Of a stretch of DNA of 64,000 nt, positions 41,636 through 49,586 are shown piece after piece; within the stretch, counting starts at the first letter, position 1; every line of letters starts with the position of its first letter. Both the position numbers and the translations under genes were made by a program. This DNA comes from Aldehydirespirator sp965221185 (GTDB taxonomy: Bacteria > Actinomycetota > Acidimicrobiia > Acidimicrobiales > Aldehydirespiratoraceae): assembly GCA_965221185.1 (NCBI GenBank), contig OZ244866.1:2232001-2296000 (forward strand), written 5' to 3'. The notes under the pieces were generated by a model. That model was given only the letters and a program-made list of their open reading frames with translations. It had not been told where the DNA came from and did not search any database.

Positions 41636-43213
41636 CTACCTCATCTCGACGAGCACGTCCTGGCCGTTGACGATCCGCTTGATCGGGACAGCCTTGGGGG
41701 GCGTGCCGGTGGTGCCGACGTAGGTGATCGTGCCGCTGAAGCCCTCGAAGCCCGCGATTTGAGCGACCGCGTCGCCGATCTGGGCGGGGTCGGTGCAACC
41801 GCAGTCGACGATGCCCTGGATGCCGAGCAGCAGCGAGTCGACATAGAGGCCCATGAAGCCCTGGCTCTCGAGCACCTCGCCGTTGTTGGCTGCGGAGTAC
41901 CCCCTCAGCAGGCGGTCGTTGAGCCCGCCCGGCTCGACGTTGATGTGGGGGGTGTGGACGATGCCCTCGTTGTTGGCCTCGAACGCGATGCCGGTGGCGT
42001 CGAGCGCGTCGGTCCCGATGTAGGTGATGTTGTCGAAGCCGGCACCCTCAAGCTGACCCCTCAGCGCGGTGACCTGGTAGCCGAGCGCGGCCGAGAAGAA
42101 AGCCTCGTTGTTCTCGAGGATCTCCGACAGCTCGGACACCTGGGCCGAGAAGTCGGTGTCTTCGAACCACACGTAGGTCTGGACGCTGACGATCTCGCCA
42201 CCGCCGGCCTCGAAGACCTCCACAAACACGTCGGGGTTGTAGCCCGTGTACGGGCCTGGCTGGGTGAACACGAAGCCCCGGGTGATGCCCTGGTCGAGCG
42301 CCCATTCGGCCGCCGCGGTGGACTGGCCCCGGTCGTCGAAGGTGACCAGGAACGAATTGTTCTCTATGTCGGAGAGCGTGGGCTCGGTCGATGCGGCCAC
42401 GAATACCGGCACCTGGCCGCGGGTGGCCTGCAGGATCGGCAGGGTGAAGTCCGCGAAGGGCGGGCCGATGAGGAAGTGTGCTCCCCAGTCGAGCAGTTGC
42501 TGGGCCGCCACACCGGCGGTGGTGGCGTCGCCGCCGACGTCCTCGACCCGGACCTCGACCGGCGAGCCGTTGATGCCGCCGACGCAGTTGACAAGGTTGG
42601 CGAAGTGCGGCACCAGCTTGGAGCCGGGTATGTCGACGAAGCCGACCACGTCGCTGAAGTCCATGGCCATGCCGACCCTGATGGGGTCGCCGGTGGGCGC
42701 GGGTCCACAGTTGTCCAGATCCGCGTTCAGGGCCGCCCTGATGTCGACAGCTTGATCGATCGGCTCGGGAGCCGCCATGGCCTCCTCGGCAGCGGCAGCA
42801 GCGGCAGCAGCCGCGTCAGCATCAGCCTGAGCGGCAGCGGCCTCAGCCTCGGCCGCTTCCAACTGTGCCTCAAGCGCGGCGACGACCGCGGGGTCTACGG
42901 CTCCCTCGGCCTCAGCCATGGCGGCCTCGAGCGCCGCCTCAGCCTCAGCCGCCCTGGTGGCGGCAGCTTCTGCCTCAGCTGCAGCCGCGTCGGCCTCAGC
43001 CTGAGCCGCGGCCGCAGCTGCCTCAGCCGCGGCAGCGTCCGCCTCAGCCGCGGCAGCGTCCGCCTCAGCCGCGGCAGCGTCGGCCTCAGCCTGAGCCGCG
43101 GCAGCGTCCGCTGTGCTGGTGTCTGGAGTTGCGTCGTCGCCGTCATCGCCACCGCAGGCCGCGGTGACGAGGGCCAAGACCGCAAGGATCGCGATCACTG
43201 ACTTGAACTTCAT
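41636..43213 (-). CDS. Substrate-binding lipoprotein (LivK/type I periplasmic binding) with Ala-rich spacer
   Basis: 525 residues. Lipoprotein signal with Cys20 (LALVTAAC). Residues about 35-148 are almost purely Ala, Glu, Asp and Gln with a seven-residue period (ADAAAAE), predicting a long helix or coiled coil. The Leu/Ile/Val-binding fold starts at about residue 165 (IRVGMAMDFSDVVG) with GGINGSPVEVRVED and LIGPPFADFTLPI. The spacer is about 115 residues and is not part of the usual family. It is the first gene of the operon, behind an AT-rich promoter. Confidence 0.9.
   Translation of the reverse strand: MKFKSVIAILAVLALVTAACGGDDGDDATPDTSTADAAAAQAEADAAAAEADAAAAEADAAAAEAAAAAAQAEADAAAAEAEAAATRAAEAEAALEAAMAEAEGAVDPAVVAALEAQLEAAEAEAAAAQADADAAAAAAAAAEEAMAAPEPIDQAVDIRAALNADLDNCGPAPTGDPIRVGMAMDFSDVVGFVDIPGSKLVPHFANLVNCVGGINGSPVEVRVEDVGGDATTAGVAAQQLLDWGAHFLIGPPFADFTLPILQATRGQVPVFVAASTEPTLSDIENNSFLVTFDDRGQSTAAAEWALDQGITRGFVFTQPGPYTGYNPDVFVEVFEAGGGEIVSVQTYVWFEDTDFSAQVSELSEILENNEAFFSAALGYQVTALRGQLEGAGFDNITYIGTDALDATGIAFEANNEGIVHTPHINVEPGGLNDRLLRGYSAANNGEVLESQGFMGLYVDSLLLGIQGIVDCGCTDPAQIGDAVAQIAGFEGFSGTITYVGTTGTPPKAVPIKRIVNGQDVLVEMR
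43020..43109. repeat. 21-bp tandem repeat coding the LivK spacer
   Basis: Three nearly perfect units of GCCTCAGCCGCGGCAGCGTC plus C/G (43020, 43041, 43062), then a fourth with a 6-base insertion. Each unit adds one seven-residue helix period, so copy-number change keeps the frame. Confidence 0.8.
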
Positions 43214-43398
43214 CGGAATACCTCCTCCTGAGAGCGTTCGGGACGGACGGTAGTGCCCCAGACAAGTCTGAGCAAATTTATTATCAAAAATGTTGTATGT
43301 ACAGCTTGAAGTCTCGATACGCGTCCGGCGAGCAGGAGGACCGCAAGGTCGCGACGGTCGTTGCCGGTCCGCGGAGTCCGGGGCTCGCGCCGAGACGC
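43214..43398 (-). promoter_or_regulatory. Promoter and operator region of the liv-P450 operon
   Basis: The 185-base gap contains an A+T-rich core (43273-43300) with GATAAT on the minus strand (43280-43285) as a probable -10. TGTA-TG-TACA at 43294-43303 is an inverted repeat of the size GntR/FCD regulators use. A further palindrome CAGAC-AA-GTCTG lies at 43259-43270. AGGAGG precedes the livK start. Confidence 0.5.
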
Positions 43399-44019
43399 TC
43401 AGCCTGCCGGCGTGCCAGCCAGCAGGTCCAGGAGGTCGTCGTAGTCAGTGCAGCAGGGATACTGCGGATGCTCGGCCCTCACGTTGCCGGGGGCCCGGAA
43501 CAGGATCCCAGCATCGGCTGCAGCCAGCATGGTCATGTCGTTGTAGGAGTCGCCCACCGCGGCCACCCGGTAGTTGAGCGAACGGAAGGCCTCGACCGCC
43601 CTCGCCTTCTGGTCGGGAAGCCGCAGCCGATAGTCCGTGAGCCGGTCGTCCTCCACCACGAGCGTGTGGCACAGCAGCAGGGGCCAGCCCAACTGGGCCA
43701 TCAGCGGGCGGCCGAACTGCTCGAAGGTGTCTGACAGCAGCACCACGGGCATGCGCGACTGGAGCTCCCGCAGGAAGTCGAGGGCGCCGTCGAGCGGCGC
43801 CAGGCCCCCGACTACCTCCATGATCGTGGTCATCGTGACGCCGGCCGCGTCGAGGGCCGCAATCCTGCCCTTCATGAGCACGTCGTAGTCGGGCTCATCC
43901 CGGGTGGTTCGGCGCAGGAAGTCGATGCCGGTGCGCTCAGCCACCGCGATCCAGACCTCGGGGGTGAGCACACCCTCGACATCGAGCACGGCGAGGGACT
44001 GAACTGGAGTGTCCTGCAT
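43399..44019 (-). CDS. thrH: Phosphoserine phosphatase / homoserine phosphotransferase ThrH-type HAD enzyme
   Basis: 206 residues of the HAD superfamily. Motif I is DVEGVLTPE with nucleophile Asp13 and Glu15 in place of the second Asp, which is the ThrH hallmark. Motif II is VVLLSDTFEQFGRP, then Lys in PDQKARAVEAF, and motif III is GDSYNDMTML. It would complete serine synthesis with SerA from this window. It is followed 40 bases upstream by a VOC gene on the same strand. Confidence 0.87.
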   Translation of the reverse strand: MQDTPVQSLAVLDVEGVLTPEVWIAVAERTGIDFLRRTTRDEPDYDVLMKGRIAALDAAGVTMTTIMEVVGGLAPLDGALDFLRELQSRMPVVLLSDTFEQFGRPLMAQLGWPLLLCHTLVVEDDRLTDYRLRLPDQKARAVEAFRSLNYRVAAVGDSYNDMTMLAAADAGILFRAPGNVRAEHPQYPCCTDYDDLLDLLAGTPAG

Positions 44020-44061
44020 TAGTGCCCGTAGCCGCCCGTCAGCGCGTGGAGCGGCTTCGAG

Positions 44062-44526
44062 CTAGTGCTCATCCCCACTCATCATCGCCGCGGCGCGGCG
44101 GGCAATCTCGTCGTCGTCGACGTCCTCGACGTGGGTGGCGACTACCCAGCGGTGTCCCCAGGCGTCCTCGAACTGCCCGGACCGGTCGCCGTGAAACTGG
44201 TCCTCCACCGGTCGCATCTCGGTGGCCCCCGCGGCCAGCGCGGCTGCGAACGTGGCGTCGGAGTCCTCGACGTACACGTTCATCGACACCGGGGTCCCGC
44301 CCAGCGTCTTGGGGCCGACCACGCCCATCTCGGGATACTCGTCGGACAGCATGATCATCGAGCCGCCCAGCAACAGCTCGCAGTGGCCGACCCGGCCGTC
44401 GAAGGTCATGCGGTGCCGCTCGGTGAAGCCGAACACGCTCGTATAGAAGTCGATGGCCTCGGCAGCACCATCAACGCACAGGTACGTGGTGATCCGCGGG
44501 TAGTCGTCGGGGATGGGGTTGACCAT
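44062..44526 (-). CDS. VOC superfamily protein (PhnB/glyoxalase-like)
   Basis: 154 residues, two beta-alpha-beta-beta-beta units: RITTYLCVDGAAEAIDFYTS, VFGFTERHRM, GHCELLLGGSMIMLSDEYPE, and SMNVYVEDSDATFAAALAAG ending in FEDAWGHRWVVATHVEDV. This is the PhnB-like subgroup often annotated as glyoxalase/bleomycin resistance. Function unassigned. Confidence 0.82.
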   Translation of the reverse strand: MVNPIPDDYPRITTYLCVDGAAEAIDFYTSVFGFTERHRMTFDGRVGHCELLLGGSMIMLSDEYPEMGVVGPKTLGGTPVSMNVYVEDSDATFAAALAAGATEMRPVEDQFHGDRSGQFEDAWGHRWVVATHVEDVDDDEIARRAAAMMSGDEH

Positions 44527-44596
44527 GGGACTGCGTTCCTTTCTAGCGGATCGCCGGACGGCAAGGCCGGGCGCATCCGTTCATTTCGACCAAGCA

Positions 44597-45427
44597 TTAT
44601 GGCCGCGCCACGGCCTGCTCGCGCCCTCCTCCGCCCGGCCGCGTCCAGTCGGCCGCGCCGCCGCGGCCGTCGGTAGCCGCTGCTGCGACCGTGCCGACCA
44701 GCGCCACCACGCACACAGCCGCCGTCCCCAGCACCAGGTACATCACCAGGATCTGGATGATCACCGCGTCCAGCGGGTCCACGCCGGCGAGCAACAACCC
44801 GGTCATGGCGCCGGGCAGCGCGATCAGCCCGACAACCTTCGTCCGCTCCACTTGGGGGATGAGAGCCGAGCGAGCCGCCCGCGGCGCCACGAAGCGCACG
44901 ACCTGACGGCGGGTGAGCCCGAGGGCCAGCGCCGCCTCGATCTCGCCGACCCGGTCGCGGCACAGCCCCACAGACTGGTCCACGGCCAGAACCGCCGAGG
45001 GCACCGCGTTGCCGATAGTGATCCCCGCGATCACAACTAAGGAGACGGGCTCATAGGGCAGCACTCCGAAGCCGAAAGTCACGCCCAGGCTGACCGCGGC
45101 CGACGCGAGCACCACCGCGACGGTGACCGGAACCAACCAACGGATCCGCGCTGCGGTCCGTCGTGCAGCCCGTCTGCGCACGACCACGCTGGCCACCGCG
45201 ATCATGGCCACCACCCACGCAGCCGCGAGCCAGCTCGCTGCGGCCGACTCGAAGATCAGAGCCAGCACCGCTCCCACCGCGAGCAGTTGCACCGCGGCCC
45301 GCACCGCAGCCACGCCCACGTCGCGCCCGATGCGCAGCCCCAGCGCCCATCCGAGCACCAGCGCCATCACCACCAGCGACAGCGACGCCGCTACCACGGG
45401 CCAGCCGACTACGTCCACGCCGTCCAC
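44597..45427 (-). CDS. fetB: UPF0014/FetB-type ABC permease
   Basis: 276 residues from GTG 45427 with about seven hydrophobic segments. The family stretch is EIEAALALGLTRRQVVRF followed by ARSALIPQVERTKVVGLI and ALPGAMTGLLLAGVDPLDAV. In E. coli FetAB lowers iron/oxidative stress. The partner ATPase FetA is not adjacent, so it is encoded elsewhere or lost. Confidence 0.88.
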   Translation of the reverse strand: MDGVDVVGWPVVAASLSLVVMALVLGWALGLRIGRDVGVAAVRAAVQLLAVGAVLALIFESAAASWLAAAWVVAMIAVASVVVRRRAARRTAARIRWLVPVTVAVVLASAAVSLGVTFGFGVLPYEPVSLVVIAGITIGNAVPSAVLAVDQSVGLCRDRVGEIEAALALGLTRRQVVRFVAPRAARSALIPQVERTKVVGLIALPGAMTGLLLAGVDPLDAVIIQILVMYLVLGTAAVCVVALVGTVAAAATDGRGGAADWTRPGGGGREQAVARP

Positions 45428-45489
45428 CGCGCCATTGTGTCAGCGAGCAATCGCTACAGGAGTGGTCGAGGCACGAGTCCTGGGCCTGC

Positions 45490-45822
45490 TCAGCCCTCCA
45501 CCATGGCGATGAGTTCCTCATCGGGCGGGATCACGACGCCGGGCACGTAGTACGTATATAGGTCGGCGATCACGTCCTCTAGGGCGGAACCGTCGGACTC
45601 AGCCAGTTCGGCGGTGACCATCGAGCCGTGTATGTGTACCGAGGCAAGCTTCCCGGTGGCCAGCAGCCGGCGGGCCAGTTCGTCGACAGCACGGTTGCCG
45701 AGGATCTCCTGGCCCGCCCGGTAGCGCTCGTGACCCATACCGGTCATGGTCCGGTTGAGCTCGAAGCGCACGATGCCGGGCCTAGGCGACGACGTGCGCA
45801 GGAATGTGACGGGCTGGCCCAT
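45490..45822 (-). CDS. Conserved small protein, Nfu N-terminal-domain-like
   Basis: 110 residues. The layout (FLRTSSPRPGIVRFELNRTM, NRAVDELARRLLATGKLASV, HIHGSMVTAEL) resembles the Nfu/NifU N-terminal domain, which supports Fe-S scaffold proteins. The cysteine-bearing NifU C-terminal domain is absent. It lies 12 bases from rnhB on the same strand. Weak assignment; call it conserved hypothetical if unconfirmed. Confidence 0.55.
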   Translation of the reverse strand: MGQPVTFLRTSSPRPGIVRFELNRTMTGMGHERYRAGQEILGNRAVDELARRLLATGKLASVHIHGSMVTAELAESDGSALEDVIADLYTYYVPGVVIPPDEELIAMVEG

Positions 45823-45834
45823 GGCGACTGCAGG

Positions 45835-46641
45835 TTACAGCCGGCCGCCCGGCGTGGGTGCGGCTGCGCCGCCCGGGGCTGGATCGAACAGCCGGGGGTG
45901 GGCGTCCTCGGATGGCGGCACGACACGGGGGACGCCACTCCAGCGCAGGCCGTCCATGAACACCCACCGGCGCCGATGGATGGCGCAGGGCCCCCAAGCC
46001 GCCAGCGCGGCCACATGGCGTGGGCACGGATAGCCCTTGTTGGCGTCGAACCAGTAGGCCGGATAGCGCTCGGCGGCTGCGACCATGAGCCGGTCGCGGG
46101 TGACTTTGGCCACTACCGACGCGGCCGCTATGGACAGGCTCGACGCGTCGCCCCGAACGATCGTCGTGACCGCGGGGCCATCAACACCGTCCTTACCGGC
46201 GGCACCGTGCGAATCGGGCTGCGGGCTCACGAAGTCCCAGGACCCGTCCACCAGCACATGGTCGACACTCAGCCCGAGTCCGTTCATGGCCCGCCGGGCC
46301 GCGAGGCGCTGGGCGTCGGCCATGCCCAACTCGGTGCACTCGGCCACGGTGGCGTGGCCCACCGAGACGGCGCGAGCCCAGGCCAGGATGTGGTCATGCA
46401 GCGCCTCGCGCTCGGAGGCGTTGAGCATCTTGGAGTCGCGCACCTTGTAGATCCGGGTGTCGGGGTTCGCGACCACGGCCGCCACGGTGAGCGGCCCCGC
46501 CCATGACCCCCGGCCCACCTCGTCCACGCCGGCCACGACGTCGGCGCCGGTGGACCACAGGTTCCGCTCCACCCGCAGCCCGGGCGCCCGGCCCCGAAGG
46601 GCGCGCCGCATTGGGGCCGCGGTGGAAGTAGTGCTGGGCAT
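45835..46641 (-). CDS. rnhB: Ribonuclease HII
   Basis: 268 residues, removing ribonucleotides from DNA. Active-site carboxylates: Asp40-Glu41 in AGVDEVGRGSWAGP, further Asp residues in LVDGSWDF and ASVVAKVTRD. The KVRDSKML and NKGYPCPRHVAAL signatures are present. About 35 extra C-terminal residues (SEDAHPRLFDPAPGGAAA) are low-complexity. Confidence 0.94.
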   Translation of the reverse strand: MPSTTSTAAPMRRALRGRAPGLRVERNLWSTGADVVAGVDEVGRGSWAGPLTVAAVVANPDTRIYKVRDSKMLNASEREALHDHILAWARAVSVGHATVAECTELGMADAQRLAARRAMNGLGLSVDHVLVDGSWDFVSPQPDSHGAAGKDGVDGPAVTTIVRGDASSLSIAAASVVAKVTRDRLMVAAAERYPAYWFDANKGYPCPRHVAALAAWGPCAIHRRRWVFMDGLRWSGVPRVVPPSEDAHPRLFDPAPGGAAAPTPGGRL

Positions 46642-46690
46642 CGGCGCGACCGTAGCCGCGGTCAGCTCACGGGCCGCGCGAAGGTGTCAA

Positions 46691-46764
46691 CACCTCGCGT
46701 TGAGGCGTCTTGTTTCCCGCTCTTGTTCCCTGCGCTCACGGGCCGCTCGGGCCACGGCCTCGCG
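46691..46764 (-). repeat. Dispersed intergenic repeat, copy B (inverted)
   Basis: On the minus strand it reads GCGAGGCCGTGGCCCGAGCG, then GCCCGTGAGCGCAGGGAACA and AGAGCGGGAAAC, matching copies A and C over 52 bases with one or two mismatches. The right half is shortened (GACGCCTCAACGCGAGGTG). It lies between the start of rnhB and the stop of the MSMEG_0572 gene. Confidence 0.75.
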
Positions 46765-46815
46765 GAACACGCTGCAGGATTCTCGTTGACTGCGACGTAT
46801 CCGCTCGGCCTCAGG

Positions 46816-47304
46816 TCACAGGGTCCAAGTGGAGAGGACTATGGCCCTGTCGCGCCAGGCCTGGATGTTGGCATCTAGGACGTCGAGCGGGTTGAAGGGG
46901 GTCACGCCCTCCATGACGTCGTCCTCGCGCATGCCGTAGAGCGCGCCCATGGCGAACCGGCAGCAGTAGACGGTGGCGCCCTCGTTGATGAGGGTCTGGA
47001 GCTGGCGGTTGTACCCGAGGTTGCCGGGGAAGCCTTCCTGGCCCACCGCCGGATAGCCGCGGGCCGCGTTGGCCATGAGCACGGCCGGGCCGTAAAGCAC
47101 GAACGTCAGCTTGAAGCCCTTGCGCTGCAGGCGGGTGGCGGTGAGCATGTTCACCAGGCCGACCGAGCCCTCGAACGGCACCGTGTGCATGAACACGTAC
47201 GCCTGGTCGCCCTCCTCGGCCTTGTAGTCGGGGAAGATCTTCTCCTCGATGTTGTGCATCACGTCGCCCTCTTGGGGCGGAGGGATGGTCACTGTCTTGG
47301 GCAT
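46816..47304 (-). CDS. MSMEG_0572/Sll0783 family nitrogen-starvation response protein
   Basis: 162 residues, DsrE-like fold. IPPPQEGDVMHNIEEKIFPD, HTVPFEGSVGLVNMLTATRL, RKGFKLTFVLYGPAVL, EGATVYCCRFAMGALYG and NPLDVLDANIQAWR follow the MSMEG_0572/Sll0783 family closely. Genes of this family sit in Nit1C clusters of cyanobacteria and actinobacteria (with MSMEG_0567 and MSMEG_0568, both present here at 51.8-53.6 kb). Two adjacent cysteines (YCCRF) may be functional. No promoter motif of the TTGCGA type is seen directly upstream. Confidence 0.88.
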   Translation of the reverse strand: MPKTVTIPPPQEGDVMHNIEEKIFPDYKAEEGDQAYVFMHTVPFEGSVGLVNMLTATRLQRKGFKLTFVLYGPAVLMANAARGYPAVGQEGFPGNLGYNRQLQTLINEGATVYCCRFAMGALYGMREDDVMEGVTPFNPLDVLDANIQAWRDRAIVLSTWTL

Positions 47305-47317
47305 TTGCGCCTCCTTA

Positions 47318-47356
47318 TTGGTTGTCGGGGTTGGTTGTCGGGGTTGGTTGCCGGGT
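47318..47356. repeat. Three tandem copies of a 13-bp unit
   Basis: TTGGTTGTCGGGG at 47318, 47331 and (as TTGGTTGCCGGGT) 47344, just upstream of the MSMEG_0572 start. It may be slippage-prone or a multi-site operator spaced at just over one helical turn. Confidence 0.75.
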
Positions 47357-47430
47357 CGGCCACCGACTCGGGCCGGTGGGCGGCACTGGCGGGCTGTCGC
47401 GAGGGAGGGTCGGCGGGCAGAGTCCTCATC

Positions 47431-47691
47431 TCAGACGGCCGGCCCCTGAGCCTTGTCCAGGGCCGGGGGCCACTCCCGCCGGTGGGAACCGGGCATGGCC
47501 GCGATGATGCGCCTCCTCAGGCCCCAGGGCAGCAGGCGATATGCCGGCGTGAAGACCTGCATCCAGAACCGGTCCCGCAGGCCGCGGGGACCCTTTGGCG
47601 TCCCGGCGCCGTAGCGGGCGGCGACACGCCGCTGCGCGTCGATCAGCAGGTAGTGCTCCGAATTGGATCGAAGCCACCTCGTGAAACCCAT
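47431..47691 (-). CDS. Small basic protein of unknown function
   Basis: 86 residues from ATG 47691 (Shine-Dalgarno CAGGGG); GTG 47703 is an alternative. It begins 18 bases after the CoA-disulfide-reductase-like gene on the same strand, and the MSMEG_0572 gene follows. MGFTRWLRSNSEHYLLIDAQ, FWMQVFTPAYRLLPWGLRRR and GSHRREWPPALDK are visible; it is Arg-rich, without cysteine pairs or a transmembrane helix. I do not recognise it. Its place inside the operon argues it is real. Confidence 0.6.
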   Translation of the reverse strand: MGFTRWLRSNSEHYLLIDAQRRVAARYGAGTPKGPRGLRDRFWMQVFTPAYRLLPWGLRRRIIAAMPGSHRREWPPALDKAQGPAV

Positions 47692-47709
47692 CGCCCCTGC
47701 CACCCCTGC

Positions 47710-49032
47710 CTAGAGCGCGGCGACCAGGTTCTGCGCGGCCACCGAGATGGGCTCGTTCAGCGCCCCGATGGCGGGCGAGTACACGTTCTCCATGGTGGCC
47801 AACTCGTTGACGGTGATCCCCGTCCGAACTGCCATGGCCAGGAAGTCGGCCCGCTCCTTGATCCCTTCGCCGCCCACCATCTGGGCGCCGATCAGCCGCA
47901 GCGATCCCGGCTCGGCCAGCAGCTTCACGGTGATGGGCCTGACTCCGGGGTAGTACCGGGCCCTGGTGATGCCCTGAGCCTTCCCGACGACGTGCTGGAT
48001 GCCCAATGCCGTGGCCAGGGTCTCGCCGTAGGACACTCCCCCGATCATCCATTCGCCGGCCAGCAGGCCCCATGGGACGTACACGGGACGGTAGTGGCGC
48101 GTCCCGCCGCCGGCGTTGGTGCCCGCGGTCTTGCCCTGGGAGTAGGCGTGCGAGCCCGAGAGTCCCTGCAGCGGGATGTTCGACACGCCGTGGGGCACCT
48201 CCACACAGTCGCCCGCGGCGTAGATGCTCGGGTCGGAGGTCTGCATCCTGGAGTCCACGACCAGGCCGCCCGTAGCCCCCAGCTTGAGGCCGGCGGCCGC
48301 GGCCAGAGGATTGTTGGGCACCTTGTGGGTGCCGATGATCACCAAGTCGGCCTCGATGGTGCCCTGCTGAGTCTCCACGCTGCTCACGGTTCCGTCGCCC
48401 TTGAAGGCCGTCACCTGGTTGCCCCACTGCATGTCGACGCCCGCGTCCTCCCAGGCCTGGCGGATCGGCTCGACGATGTCGGGATCGATGACGTCGGCCA
48501 TCGGCCAGGGGGCCTCATCGACGACGGTCACGCTGATGCCGCGGTGGACCAGGGCGCCCACCATCTCCAGCGCCACGAAGCCCGCCTCCACGATGACCGC
48601 TGACTTGCAGGAGTCGAGCCGCTTGTCCCACTCCATGGCCTGCCGTATGTACTTGACCTCGTAGATCCCGTCGAGGTCGGTGCCGGGGACGCCCGGATCG
48701 GCGTAGTTCCACCCGGCGGCGATCACCAGCCGGTCGTAGGACGCCTCGCCCTCGCCCGCGACACTCACGGTGCGCGACTTCGGGTCGATGGCCTCGACGG
48801 TGGTCTCGTAGTGGACGTCGATGCCAGTCTTGACGTACTGCTCCTTGGTGGCCAGGAAGAGCCGTTCGAACGATTCGATCTCGCGTCCGTGGACGTAGGG
48901 GATGCCGCAGGGGCTGTAGGCCACATCGGTGTCGGCGGTGTAAACGACCACCTCCGCGCCGGGGTCGGCACCCTTGGCCGCGCCCGCGGCGCCTAGGCCG
49001 GCGGCGCCCCCGCCGATCACCGCAATCCGCAT
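47710..49032 (-). CDS. CoA-disulfide reductase / NADH oxidase-like flavoprotein
   Basis: 440 residues of the class with one redox cysteine. FAD motif AVIGGGAAGLGAAGAAK, active Cys42 in YSPCGIPYV, NAD half (SAVIVEAGFVALEMVGALVH) and SIYAAGDCVEVPH. The C-terminal dimerisation domain (KLLAEPGSLRLIGAQMVGGE) is present. It may take the role that the MSMEG_0569-type flavoprotein plays in Nit1C clusters, or protect against oxidation; both are inference. The promoter carries the TTCCGA variant of the cluster motif 60 bases upstream. Confidence 0.88.
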   Translation of the reverse strand: MRIAVIGGGAAGLGAAGAAKGADPGAEVVVYTADTDVAYSPCGIPYVHGREIESFERLFLATKEQYVKTGIDVHYETTVEAIDPKSRTVSVAGEGEASYDRLVIAAGWNYADPGVPGTDLDGIYEVKYIRQAMEWDKRLDSCKSAVIVEAGFVALEMVGALVHRGISVTVVDEAPWPMADVIDPDIVEPIRQAWEDAGVDMQWGNQVTAFKGDGTVSSVETQQGTIEADLVIIGTHKVPNNPLAAAAGLKLGATGGLVVDSRMQTSDPSIYAAGDCVEVPHGVSNIPLQGLSGSHAYSQGKTAGTNAGGGTRHYRPVYVPWGLLAGEWMIGGVSYGETLATALGIQHVVGKAQGITRARYYPGVRPITVKLLAEPGSLRLIGAQMVGGEGIKERADFLAMAVRTGITVNELATMENVYSPAIGALNEPISVAAQNLVAAL

Positions 49033-49091
49033 TGTGGCCCTCCTGTCACCGGACTCCCCCCTGCCGCCCGATTCGATCGGCCGACGTGTCG

Positions 49092-49120
49092 GATGAGATA
49101 ACTTCGTATCGGAACCTAAA
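49092..49120 (-). promoter_or_regulatory. Cluster motif upstream of the CoA-disulfide-reductase-like gene
   Basis: On the minus strand: TTTAGGTTCCGATACG followed by AAGTTATCTCATC. It matches the amiS-upstream copy (54208-54236) at 23 of 29 positions. It starts 60 bases before the ATG, next to the palindrome CCGAC-GT-GTCGG. Confidence 0.65.
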
Positions 49121-49158
49121 CCCGGCCCGCGCGGGTGTCAAACCCAGATCGCGCACAG

Positions 49159-49554
49159 TCAGACCGCCCTCACCGACAGCTCCGGGGTGTGGCGAATTGT
49201 ATTGCTCACGTAGCACACCCGGGCAGCCGCCTCCAGCAATCTGTCCTTGACCGCGTCCTCGCAGCCCGCGTCGACCCGTATCTCCAGCGCAGAGAACCGG
49301 GGGCCGTCGTAGGTGCCGGTCACCTCCACCCCCAGGTGGGACAGCTCGATGCCGCGCTTGCGGGCCGCGTGGGCCACCGCGAGGGTGAAGCACGACGACA
49401 GCGCAGCCAGCAGAAGTTCGGTGGGCTGCGGACCCTCGTTGGTGCCGCCCACGCTGGAAGGCTCGTCCACCGCGATGGTGAAGTCGCCCGCAGAGACGTC
49501 GCAGCGGTATGCGCCCAGCCACCGGGCCGAGACTGTGCGGGTAAGAGAACTCAC
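49159..49554 (-). CDS. OsmC/Ohr family protein
   Basis: 131 residues from GTG 49554. The OsmC fold is seen: SSVGGTNEGPQPTELLLAAL, SSCFTLAVAHAARKRGI with a peroxidatic-type Cys, HLGVEVTGTYDGPRF and the second Cys in EAAARVCYVSNTIR. Members reduce organic peroxides. It is divergent from the XRE-cupin regulator, with the cluster motif in the 103-base gap. Confidence 0.87.
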   Translation of the reverse strand: MSSLTRTVSARWLGAYRCDVSAGDFTIAVDEPSSVGGTNEGPQPTELLLAALSSCFTLAVAHAARKRGIELSHLGVEVTGTYDGPRFSALEIRVDAGCEDAVKDRLLEAAARVCYVSNTIRHTPELSVRAV

Positions 49555-49586
49555 GAAGGGGTCGTCCTTCAGGCGGTGGCGAAGCC

